A stretch of DNA of 64,000 nucleotides from Ceraceosorus guamensis (lineage: Eukaryota > Basidiomycota > Exobasidiomycetes > Ceraceosorales > Ceraceosoraceae): the NCBI RefSeq assembly GCF_003144195.1, contig NW_020289997.1, positions 620,001 to 684,000 of the forward strand. Reading direction: 5' to 3'. Positions 22,699 to 32,458 of this stretch are shown in pieces (positions within the stretch are counted from its first letter, which is position 1; each line of letters opens with the position of its first letter). The translations under genes and the position numbers were made by a program. The notes under the pieces were generated by a model that ran no database searches, was not told where the DNA came from, and saw nothing but the letters and a program-made list of their open reading frames with translations.

Positions 22699-25353
22699 AT
22701 GTCATCGTATCTGCAATCTGTTCGCTCTTTTGCTGAGCGCAGGGCAAGATCTTTGGTGGCTGTCGGTGCCTTCGTCGGCGGGGTGTATGCTCTAGGCACA
22801 TATGCGATCTCCACACTTGCCGAAGCTCAGAAACGCATGTCAGATGAGAAACGGGACCGAGAAAAGTGGGTGTCGATGTGCTAAATATGTTGCAATCGGG
22901 CTGAAGCAGTACCTCTATCCTTGCGCGGCCGTGACCTCTCTTCAGCCTGAAGCGACGATTCGCTCAGAATCAGGACGATGTCTCCTTCACAGTCTTGGCG
23001 CTGCTGCCAACACTGGCTGATCAGCTGTGGTCGAGCATGGATGTGGAGGGCTTGACAGCAGAGCTACAAAAGAGCAGGGTTACTGCTACGCCTGCCCCTC
23101 TCGCAGCAAAGGAGGAGATTATTCATGAAAATAGCGAGATGCCATCGTACGCTGCAGCGGCGAGCACAATAAAAGTCGAGGGAGACGACTTTGTCAAACC
23201 GCAAGCGGAAGAGATACCGGTAGCTCCGACAAGCAACGACGAGGCATCTGCCACGACGTTCCTACATGGGGCAGCAGCGGCACGTACAAGTGACGAGCAG
23301 CCTTTGTCCAGCAGCAAGGGTGGGGTCGAGGGCAATGCTCCAAACGGTAGCCCGTCATACGATGCTGGCTCGGAGGCCACTGATGACGCCGCAGCCTCTG
23401 CGCGTCCCACTCTGCCAAAAGGTAACAGTAGCCTGGACTCCATTTCGGAGGTGAGTAACGCTATTGAGTGATCTACCTACCTGTCCCACTCGCAGGCTGC
23501 TCGTTGACTCTTTGTCTTTTGGTCAGCCCGCACCCCAGCCTATCAATCCCACCGCTCGTTTGACACCAAGTCCTCAACCGAGCACATCAGCGACACCTCT
23601 GAGGTCACCGCCTTCGGAACAAGAAGGGGCCGCCGTGCAGAATTCAGGAATCGATGGCCATGCTGAGGCGTTCGCTCAAGCTATTCATGCCAACGAGGCG
23701 AGACCGTACGATCTAGAGGGCAGCGCAGGCAAGGCTCCTATCGTGGGAGGGGAACAGCAGCCGTTCGCCTCACAACAATCGCAGCGTTCGGACACAGAAT
23801 TGGAAAAGGCGGCCATGCCTTCGATTGCAAATTCAGAGCCGACCGAGCATGATGCTTCGGAGGATAGGCGAGCGCACGAGGCGTCTGCTGCACAAGCCGC
23901 TTTGTTAGAGGAGCAGAGAAAAGCAGACGCTGCAGCGGAGAAAAAGGTCAAACTCGAGCTTTGGAACGAGCTGAAGATCGCTGGTGAGTCGCTTCGCCGA
24001 AGGTTGTAGTAGTAGGATTCTGACTAAGCACTACTATCATCATCTGTAGCGATCTCAAGGACGGTTACCTCGCTATATGCTCTAGTCCTGCTAACACTGC
24101 AGACCTCAATCCAACTGAACGTTCTCGGAAGGAGAGCCTACCTCGAATCTGTATCCTCAATGTTTCCTCTGCCGCCAGCACCCAAGAAGGAAGGAGTACC
24201 GCACCGCATCTTGTTGGAGCCCGGAGGACAAGGGACTGGGGCTGACGGTTGGGGCAGATTTGATGACGAACATCAGGATTCTGATGACGAGGGAGAGAGC
24301 GCGAATGACGAGCGAGCGAAGAATGGAGCGGAAGAAACCGAGAGGCTCTTTCTCACTTTTAGCTGGTGGTTGCTGCATCGAGGCTGGAAGGAGTTGGCTC
24401 AGACTGTGGAGACAGCCGTCAAGGATGTGTTTGGCCCGTAAGTGACGATGCTTTTGGGCGTCCGGTACAACTCGAGCTGATTTCGAACCGGGTTCCCACC
24501 TGCCAGACTTGCCCTCAAAGCACCGCTCATGCATGGAGAGTTCATTGAGCTGCTTCGCGAGGTCCGCAGCAAGGTCGAGTACGCAGAGAGATCGTCAGAA
24601 CGCGAAATGAAGGATAGCATCAGCGAGCTGAAAAGCGAGCCCAGTGCTTTTAGCGGTGTCAGCTCTCTGCGAGGTGGCCGCGGCAGGCGGAAAAAGTGAG
24701 TGGCGACGAGAGTGGGAAGCGTTGACCAATGTGTTGAGCTGACCTTCTTCGAGCCGTGCTGCGCGCAGCTTCTTTTCAATCTTGTTTCCGGCGACGGAAG
24801 ACGAGGAGATCGACGTGTTGCTGCAGGCAGGAGCGATCGACTATGCTGCTCCCTTGTCTCCCAGTCTGAGGTCACTCCTTGACGAAACGCACGATCTAGT
24901 CTCGTCGCGAGACTTTAGATCCGTCATGCGGCTCTCTCTCGACCGCGTCTTCAATGTCCTCGACGAATCCTTGAGACCGACGTTTGGCGTGGCTCCTCGA
25001 GACGCTCCTAGCAACGTCGTCACCAGCTTGGAAGCTCCTGGCGGACGTTTTCAAGAACTTGGAGAAGTCGACGATGAAGGCAAGCGGGTCAGACTCGCTG
25101 CTCTATTCCCGGCCGTTGCCAGACAAAGTCAGCTGGCTGTGCACGCTGTTCCAAATTCGTACGCAGACGTGAGTTTTCCTCTTCCTCCCCCCTCCTTTGG
25201 ATGGGTGTGGGGCTGAGCGCGATGCGCTCGCGAACAATGCGGAGAATGGGAAAAAGCTCAAGTCGTCTTTGCCCTCTTGTCCCGCAGGCATTGAGCGATC
25301 TGAGCGAGCTGAAAGCATTCTCTGCTGTAATTTACACTGGTTGGGATGCATGA
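22699..25353 (+). CDS. PEX3: Peroxisome biogenesis factor PEX3
   Basis: An integral peroxisomal membrane protein that docks the PEX19-cargo complex. Seven exons: 22699-22865, 22946-23450, 23527-23983, 24050-24437, 24507-24695, 24769-25168 and 25288-25353, giving 723 aa. All junctions are GT-AG with matching phases. The N-terminus has a basic stretch then a membrane anchor (about 19-41) and the family's RRFAQNQDD..FTVLALLP region. After a long Ser/Ala/Glu-rich insertion (about 103-360) the core resumes: LWNELKIAAISRTVTSLYAL, then LQLNVLGR-type text, FLTFSWWLLHRGW and the C-terminal FSAVIYTGW. Yeast Pex3 has 441 residues, so the extra length lies mostly in this insertion. Divergent from the kinesin gene; regulation not visible. 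Confidence 0.94.
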
Positions 25354-25813
25354 CTCGACACGCATGGACACGTCTTGAAACACAGTAATGGAGCATTTTT
25401 CTCGCACACGTCATCGTGTGATGACTGTACGTCTCGGGATATTGCATAGCTCCACACACGAGAAGCCGTTGGATGGTGCCGCGATCACTCGAGTATCGCG
25501 GCCTCTAAGTATAAGTCTAATAGAACCTCGACTCGATCACGCATTCGAGGAGTCAAAGAGTCGAAAACAAGACGTTGCGCATCTGAGAGCGGTGTGAAAA
25601 TGTATTGTTGTGCATCACTTGAGCCGAGAAGCTTTGTAGACAGGTGGCAGATCGAGGCATGTATGGCCAATGTAAAGAGATTATATAGACTGGAATGCAG
25701 GAGTAGCCGATGCGCAAATGTGAGTGATGGGGCAAAGGAAGCAAGAGGAACACGAAAAGAGAGATGACATGTGGGCAAGTGTTAGGAGGAATTCTAAAGG
25801 GCAGTCTTTTGTT
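25354..25813. other. Convergent 3' flanks of PEX3 and the BTG gene
   Basis: No gene supported. A 97-codon frame on the minus strand has no family match and overlaps the likely 3' UTRs. Confidence 0.5.
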
Positions 25814-28216
25814 CTAAGGACGAGGAGTAGCGGTCAAAGTGCGCAGGTGGGTGTCCCAAGGTGCAGCATCGTGCTTGCAATTCAGCGAGGCTTCTCTGCT
25901 TCGACTTGCAATACCGCGCGCGACGGCCTGAGCACGCTCGCGCACGATCGACATGACTTCTGCATCGCTTGGACGAGTCGTTCCTTGCGGCTTCGTCTTT
26001 TGTTGGATGTTCAAGTCGACGGCTGCTGCGCGAGCACGCACGACGGCCATGACATCCTCAGCATCATCGGCGCGCCGAGGAGCCAGGGACATTTCGTCGA
26101 ATCGAAGACCAAGGACGCATTCCTGCGCTTCATCTTCGTCTTCAAAGTCCTCGTTATCCTCACCCTCGTCGCTGCTCACGTCCAACGTTTCCGTCGAGCA
26201 GTACAAAGGCACAACTCCGTGCGCGCCGTCTTGCTCGGCCAGGTCGTTGAAGGCCTTCATAGCTGCCGCTTGACGACGTGCAGCACGACCCGCTCCGCGA
26301 CCCCGGCTTCGTCGTCCACGAGAACGCACCCTCTTCATATGGGGAAATGGCATTCCGTTTGGATCGAGCGAGAGGAAGCCAAAGTGCGAAGAAGATGGTG
26401 CGCTGCTGGTGATGGAGCCGCAGGTCGTGCTGGGAGTGTTGACCATGCCACCGTACATGCCCGGATGTTGTAGGCCGTGATGAGGGGAAGCGAAAGGGGG
26501 GTGGGAGGGGAAAGCGGTGTGAGAAGGAGCGCTGAATGGCGGAGGAGCCGAAAGGCCCTCTACACCAGAATAGTACTGCTGATGACCTGCGTAACCGCGC
26601 TGTTGCACTTCTGGCAACTGCTGCAGGTTACCATGCTGAGGCGTGTCGTATGACTGCGGCGGTGGCTGTTGCAATTGTTGAGAGGGGTATGGTGGATGAT
26701 TGATGTGGTAATGATGACTTGCTTGAGGATGAAAAGAAGGTGCGTCCTGGCGCAACGCATGTTGGTTGCTCTGCCCAGGTGCGTGGTACGGGGCCTGGGG
26801 ATACTGATATTGGTGCAAGTACGACAGGGACTGGGAGTGCGAGTGGTGCTGATAGACTGCGTTCGGGGTTGGCAATGGCACGCCGGCAGCGCGAGACGGA
26901 GGTAGACCGACCGTGCGGGTCGGCGCGCTGCGTGGTGCCCATTCCTGTTGCTGCAAGGAAGGGTGCTTCTGGAGCAGCTGAGCCACGGTAGCGCGAGGTG
27001 GCGCACTCGTATTCTTGATAGGAGAGGATGGCTTGGAAGAGCCTCCAAGGCGCACGCCACCCCCAAGCACACCGACATTGCCATTATCATGGGTGGTGTA
27101 GTTGAGTGATGATCCGCTCGGACTTTGCTTCTTGTGACCGCCGCTCGACGGGCTCTCACCCGGCGTGGAGCTCGTGACGCTTCCGCTCGTCTTTTTCGCG
27201 ACCTGTCGCCTGACTGGTGTCGAGCAGTCTCCTTTGGGAAACTTGAAGTCCATGCTATCGGTGCTGTCGCTGCGAGGTACACCTTTCAACGTTTCGTCGA
27301 CATCTTGCATGGCTGTGATGGTCTCGTCGTCGAGGCCCGCATCGATGAGGCCGTTGACGCCGCACTCCTTGGCACGGCTGCGGAAAGTCGCCTCGCTGTC
27401 TTGCTCGAACAGACTGCCATCATGATAGCTTGCGTCCTTGCTATGAAGACGATCCATGCCAGTCTCAATAGACGTGGCGGAGCTGCTACCAGCAGAGCTT
27501 GCCTGACTGAACGAGCGAGCTGTGAAAGCAGCGCCAGCAAGACTTTCGCTTCCATCAGTAGATGAGATGGAGTTGTTGGAGGACGTGCTTGAGGTGCGAC
27601 CGTGAGCGAGTGCTGGGTCACGCAGACTGGCATTGGGATCGACGATGCGAATCGGACGCCCGAGACTTTTGAGGCCGACCCTGTTCGTCGACCCCTCTCC
27701 TGATTGGGTTGCCTGGGGAGTCGAAGGCAGAACGCTGACCGAAGGTACAGCGATTCCATTCGATGCTGGGCCAGGCGAGGCGCGATTCGATAAGGCGACT
27801 GGCAGCGAGCCCCATATGACCGTCACGGTGGTGCCGTGGGATCCTGAGCTGTTCAGAAGTTGAGCATTTGGAGCGCTGACGGCAAGCGCGGTGCCTGGAC
27901 CGAGGCCCATTCGAACGGCCACGCAGCCAGGATCAATCCAAAGAGTGAAGGGCTGCAGCTTTTCAGCGCTGACATTGGCGTCCTTGCATGCTTGGACTAG
28001 ACAAGCATCGATGCCCTCTCCTCCATCGTGATCGTGACAAACTAGTGCGCGGGCTGCCGAACCCTTCTCTGGAGCAGAGACATCCCATGTAGAGGTTGTC
28101 ACCCTGTTTGTCAGGCTCTGGCATAGGCAGGCATGAAGCCTGTCTCGTGCTTGAGGAGCGTCGCCTGCCAGCAATCCGCAGAGGTGGCCTGCGGCCGCCT
28201 CCACCTCTGCCTTCAT
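25814..28216 (-). CDS. BTG/Tob-domain (anti-proliferative family) protein, 800 aa
   Basis: BTG/Tob proteins bind the Caf1/Pop2 deadenylase of the CCR4-NOT complex through their N-terminal domain and steer mRNA decay. Here residues 1-115 show that fold by sequence: an N-terminal helix (MKAEVEAAAGHLCGLL), SLTNRV, W followed by PEKGSAARALV (compare the family's W-PEKP-KGS-R), ACKDANV, and the box-B-like FTLWIDPGCVAVRMG. The frame is open upstream, but the first in-frame ATG is at 28216. The remaining 680 residues are low-complexity: Ser-rich, then a His/Gln/Pro-rich block (about 480-640), a basic RGR-type stretch (about 652-675), an acidic block, and two copies of a helix motif (VM-VR-RA-AV) near the end. 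Family call is from the domain; a deadenylase link is inference. Confidence 0.82.
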   Translation of the reverse strand: MKAEVEAAAGHLCGLLAGDAPQARDRLHACLCQSLTNRVTTSTWDVSAPEKGSAARALVCHDHDGGEGIDACLVQACKDANVSAEKLQPFTLWIDPGCVAVRMGLGPGTALAVSAPNAQLLNSSGSHGTTVTVIWGSLPVALSNRASPGPASNGIAVPSVSVLPSTPQATQSGEGSTNRVGLKSLGRPIRIVDPNASLRDPALAHGRTSSTSSNNSISSTDGSESLAGAAFTARSFSQASSAGSSSATSIETGMDRLHSKDASYHDGSLFEQDSEATFRSRAKECGVNGLIDAGLDDETITAMQDVDETLKGVPRSDSTDSMDFKFPKGDCSTPVRRQVAKKTSGSVTSSTPGESPSSGGHKKQSPSGSSLNYTTHDNGNVGVLGGGVRLGGSSKPSSPIKNTSAPPRATVAQLLQKHPSLQQQEWAPRSAPTRTVGLPPSRAAGVPLPTPNAVYQHHSHSQSLSYLHQYQYPQAPYHAPGQSNQHALRQDAPSFHPQASHHYHINHPPYPSQQLQQPPPQSYDTPQHGNLQQLPEVQQRGYAGHQQYYSGVEGLSAPPPFSAPSHTAFPSHPPFASPHHGLQHPGMYGGMVNTPSTTCGSITSSAPSSSHFGFLSLDPNGMPFPHMKRVRSRGRRSRGRGAGRAARRQAAAMKAFNDLAEQDGAHGVVPLYCSTETLDVSSDEGEDNEDFEDEDEAQECVLGLRFDEMSLAPRRADDAEDVMAVVRARAAAVDLNIQQKTKPQGTTRPSDAEVMSIVRERAQAVARGIASRSREASLNCKHDAAPWDTHLRTLTATPRP

Positions 28217-28410
28217 GCTGAAGAAAGTGGTAGGGAGGTGTGCAGGAGCGCTATTTTGCCACTCAAAAGGCTGCGGAGCTCGATCCTGCTGAAGAGGGGG
28301 AGAGCTTTTAGAGTTAGATTGCTGGGGCGCTCCTGCTGCGGAGGAATGGTAGTTTGAGAGGAGGATCGCAAGATTGGTGGCAAGGACTGCGTGCTGGAAG
28401 AGGCCATCAT
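28213..28410 (-). promoter_or_regulatory. Upstream ORF (65 codons) overlapping the BTG start codon
   Basis: Two adjacent ATGs (28410 and 28407) begin a 65-codon frame that ends in TGA at 28215-28213. The last A of its final codon and the stop share bases with the main ATG in the pattern ATGA. No in-frame ATG precedes the main start, and I see no good donor between the two ATGs that could remove the uORF. This layout would allow termination-reinitiation control. A second tiny frame (five codons) lies directly upstream. Whether the leader begins before 28410 is unproven. Confidence 0.5.
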
Positions 28411-28514
28411 AAGGACGAGTGCATGGGCCTGGAAATGTCAGAGAGGGCCACAAAAGGCTCTACGACAAAGGCGCAGTACACACTCACTTGAGGTATGATA
28501 TCACTGCTTCGCCC

Positions 28515-28520
28515 TATATA
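28515..28520 (-). promoter_or_regulatory. TATA-like element upstream of the BTG gene
   Basis: TATATA followed by GGGC on the minus strand, about 300 bases before the coding start and about 105 bases before the uORF. Suggestive by position only. Confidence 0.35.
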
Positions 28521-30143
28521 GCTGCTTACACGATGCTGTGCGTTCAAGCACTCTACACCTTCCGCGGTGAATGGGTTGGCGCACAAAAAGGGTGCGAAAC
28601 AAAAGCGAGGAGGGCGCAGCGGGCGGGCGTCGACGGTCCCGAGCGCTCCATAAATGAAACGGGATTCAGCTGAGTCGCAAGGTTGGCACCGCTTCGGTTC
28701 CTGACTAAACGCGGATCGGCGGTGTTGTCTCGTATCCCTGGTGAAATAAGCGATGGATGCGCGGAGCCGCACCGGCAAATGGCTTGTCCAGTTCCAGGTC
28801 TACGTCCGTCTGTACGCTGCACTGAAGTATAGCTAAGTGGGGCTCAATTGATGAGACCTGCTGCCGGTGGACCGACGAGAGCAGGTCGTCTCAATATTGC
28901 AGACGAGTAAGCTCCTATGCTACCGTCTTGTTTGCAGACGATGGCAAAGCCCTGCGCGCTCGTAAGCTAGCGTGGTGTTGTGCGGGCTGAGATGCTTGAG
29001 ACAGGTGTTGTGGGAGTGCTCGAGCCTGGAAAGAGGACTGCGACAAAGGGGCTTGGTCACGAGTTCCAGCGACGCCAACTCCGCGCGATCAATGCGACAC
29101 CGCCGAGCTACGTGATTGACAATCAATGATACCGTTGAGCTCGAGTGGCTTCAAGTTCCTCGCGATCCAGTTTGTCCAGGGATGCGATCGCTTCGACTGA
29201 CGCTCTGCGACAACCAGCAGGAAAGCAGAATGTGCTCAGAGGTGAAAGCGAATGGTGAGTGCGTAGCCGTGTACCGCGGTCAGCGGAGATCGAGCGGGCT
29301 GAGTTTGCTGCTCCGAGCGTAGACTACCGGTATCGAGCGGCCGTCCGCGGGCACGTGGGTTCGGATGATTGGCCAGAGTAGATGGGCCCGGGATGTGCTT
29401 AAAGGGGATGCCTGAAAGGTAAAGATTAAACGGAGACGTTGTTCACGAGCTTGACGATGACGACGAGGTGCACGTAAGGGATGGATGCTGAAGTCAAGTG
29501 GATGAAGAGCAAGGGGGACGTTGGTGAGGAAGAGGTCGAATGAATCGCGCTGAGTGACGAGAGGAGAAGGAGGTGATCGCGGGAGGAGGTGGTGGACGAA
29601 GGGATGATGAAGGGACCTAGGATGTCCGCGTTAGGCTGATGGTTGGCGGTGATGAGCAAGACGGATTGAGCTGAAACATATATACAGAGCAAGAAATGCG
29701 ACTCCCTCGCATTTTGCTTCGGAAGTTCGAGGTGAAGAGTTTGAGATGGATTGCTGAGTGAAAGCGCACCTGGTGCAAAGACGCTATGCCAGAAGGAGCA
29801 GGTACCTGAGGTGGGGAAGGGCAGGTGACGTGCCATCTGCTGGTGTAAAGGGCAAGTGCTGACTGTCCAAGCTGGCCTGTCCAACGACGTAGGTAGATCA
29901 TCACCAGCTCTACAGTCTGAGTGCATCAGCGACGCTGCATCGCCGCTCTGCCGCTTTGACCCACCACCTACCCCTTACCGATTAAATGCCCGAATCAAGC
30001 TCTCATCGCTGACCGTTAGGTCAGTGAGAATGTTTGCTGTTGCGTCCGATCACAGCCCACGCAAAGCCTCCACGATCTCCAATCGCGACGATGCACACGC
30101 CCTCACAACGTTCGTTTAGCGCTCACAAGCTCGCAAGACGCTC

Positions 30144-30338
30144 ATGAGCCTGCTTCGGCAGGCGCGTGCACAGCATCTGGCGGCCCGCTCGAGCACAGCA
30201 TGGCTGCGTGCGGCCGGCATAGCAGGTGCCGGCCCCAATCAGCGCCAGACGAAGGGAGTGCGCCACTTTTCCTCACATCGGGTGGCATCTAGACTTTTGA
30301 AGTACAGTCAGTACACCGCATCAATCAACGCAGAGTGA
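30144..30338 (+). CDS. Possible small mitochondrial protein (64 aa)
   Basis: An ATG-initiated frame whose product begins MSLLRQARAQHLAARSS and stays rich in Arg, Ala and Ser without acidic residues for about 50 residues, with an RHFSSHR segment. That is the look of a mitochondrial presequence and cleavage region. The frame ends after 64 codons, or a GTGAGA donor near 30335 could lead to another exon, though I found no convincing partner. No family recognised; chance remains a real possibility. Confidence 0.3.
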   Translation: MSLLRQARAQHLAARSSTAWLRAAGIAGAGPNQRQTKGVRHFSSHRVASRLLKYSQYTASINAE

Positions 30339-31276
30339 GACGTTGCTCGAGCTGGTCGAGGGGTCTTAGCGTACGGAGAGCGGAGTGCATGGCTTTGTGG
30401 GAGTCACAGTGTCTTGAGTGCAGTGAGCTAGCTGTGCGAAAGGCCGGCTGGCTGACGAGCTGCACATTCAAGGGGATGAGGTAGCTCATGCGAGTGCTTG
30501 CCACGCTTGAAGGTTACCCAAGCGCTGCACGCGCCTGCGGCTCACAAGCTGCATGAGCTGCCTACGCGCTCCACGCTATCTACGGGCAAGCAGCCAGCGC
30601 TGATGCCGAATGCGGAGAAGGGCGAAAGAGGTAGGAAGGGGGTCGGGAAGGGGAGAAAAGCTTCAAGCGGAGCGTTTGGAGGAGAGACTCGAACACATTC
30701 TGTTGCCCCGTGCGTCCTCAAGAAGAGTCTCGACTCTGGCTAGCTTAAGACAGCGACCAAGGGGGATTCTCCTTGCACCGTGTATACATCCCAAACTCGT
30801 GAGACTCTGCAGCAGTCACACCCATGACTCGGACTTTTAGCGCTCCGCAACCGTCAAGCGGACAAGCAAAATCGTGCATGGCTCCCTCGCAACGGCTGAC
30901 AATCAGAAGAATAATGAACAAGCACGATCCAACGACAGCAGCGCCCTCGCTTGCTCTGGCGACATCTTCGCGCTTTCAAGGCTAATACGTTGCCTTGACT
31001 AGACTTGCACCTCCAATCACAATGCACCCTACCACTTGACTGCACCCTACTCAAGACCAACATGTGCTCGCAAGTGTTTGCTCGGCTCAACTTGGCAACA
31101 CCAAGTTGGGCCCGATTTCAATTGGAAATCGCGAAAGTTGCTCGCTCTGTTAATATGCGCATGCGCATGCGCTGTTGGTGTTGGTGTTGGTCTCGCTTTA
31201 GCCCTATAGCCACGCCGTACCCTTGGCCCGAGGATGTGCGCCTTCTGCGCTGCTGGCTGCAGGGGGTGGCAAGCTT

Positions 31277-31291
31277 GCGCGCGCGCGCGCG
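31277..31291. repeat. GC dinucleotide run
   Basis: About seven GC units, potentially Z-DNA forming, in the gene-poor stretch. Confidence 0.85.
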
Positions 31292-32458
31292 GGGAGCACC
31301 GACCCTGAATATGAATGCCACGAATTCAACACGCGCGATCCAAGCAGAGGCCCGCAACGCCGCAAGGGGCCCCCTTGCTGTGAGATTTCCTTTGCAATAT
31401 GTACCTACAGTACCATACTCCGATTTTCAAACTTTCAGCAACATTGCCCCCCATCTTGCACCGAAGCGCAACTTATTGCAACCCGACGAATTGGCACTGT
31501 GACTGGTGGTCGATCGTGTGTGCATGAATGCACATGTGCACAGTGGCCGATTTGACCTCCACAGCGCAGAGTCACGAGTCGCGAGCGAGCGGGGTTTTCT
31601 TATGCGTAGAGAACATTCTAGAGCATCCTCGAGAACAAGTGCACGCGGCAAGCCACGACGTGTACCTGGGCAAAGGACGCACGCTGGCGGCCCCCCACTC
31701 CGAGTACGAAATTTACGATTATTTTGGATACTCGCGCTCATCAATCAGACTTACCTTGCCAATCGCGATCAAGTAAAAAATGATGTAGCAATTGGAAATG
31801 CTCCGCAACCGCAGGTTCCCTCTCAGCATCTTTTCAGAAAAGTGGTGATACCGCGTTCAATACATCTGTTTTCAACCGCAAAGGCCGATCGCTCGCTCTT
31901 TACTGTACCGTCCCGCCAGATTATACGACGCGTAGGGTTGCCTGCCTTATGCACCGCCCCTTATCAAACCCCAGGTTCACAATCTCTGCTCGCGCGTCTT
32001 GAGAATAATCAAGCTCCATCCAGCTCAACAGTATTCAAACATATCATTCGGCCAGTCTTCAAGCCTAGCAAGCTCGTTTCGTGAAAAGAATCTGAGGAAG
32101 GCGGAGAAGGAAAGGCGAGAGAATAGAAGGCTTAACAGATGAGGGGAACAAGACCGACACGCTTGGAGAGAAGGGATCAGCGCGATGAGTAGGATCAGCG
32201 TCCCCCTCTCATCATGGCGAACTGCTTCACAGCGTTGGAGGCGTTGGCCCCAGAACAAGGGACGGACGATTGTCTGACTCCCGAGAGATTCAAAATGAAC
32301 AGGTCGGAGGGACTGTAGGGAGGGAAGCGCGTGACCGTGTAGCAGAAACGAAGTTCGTTGGACAGAGTTGCGTCAGAATTGCGTCTGGAAGAACACAGTC
32401 CTTCCGAACGGCAAATGCTGAAGCATCGCACCAAAATTGATCGGGCACGTTGCGCTTT

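Larger units (their letters stand above)
28521..32458. other. Gene-poor 3.9-kb stretch
   Basis: Apart from one weak candidate at 30144-30338 I see no supported gene. It holds a CACGTG at 29352-29357, a GCATGC-type stretch with TTGGTG triplets (about 31156-31190), a GC dinucleotide run at 31277-31291, and one TCACGA motif cluster (31569-31585). Open frames of 80-190 codons occur on both strands (for example minus 29426-29926 and plus 31506-32084) but have the composition of chance frames in GC-rich DNA. Confidence 0.5.

Noticed and set aside
29426-29926. 166-codon minus-strand frame with a true ATG
   Set aside because: Composition is Ser/Leu/His-rich and random-looking, no motif or splice support, no family match.
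30661-30760. A tRNA-like B-box (GTTCGAGTC on the minus strand)
   Set aside because: No matching A-box at the right distance and no acceptor stem could be formed.
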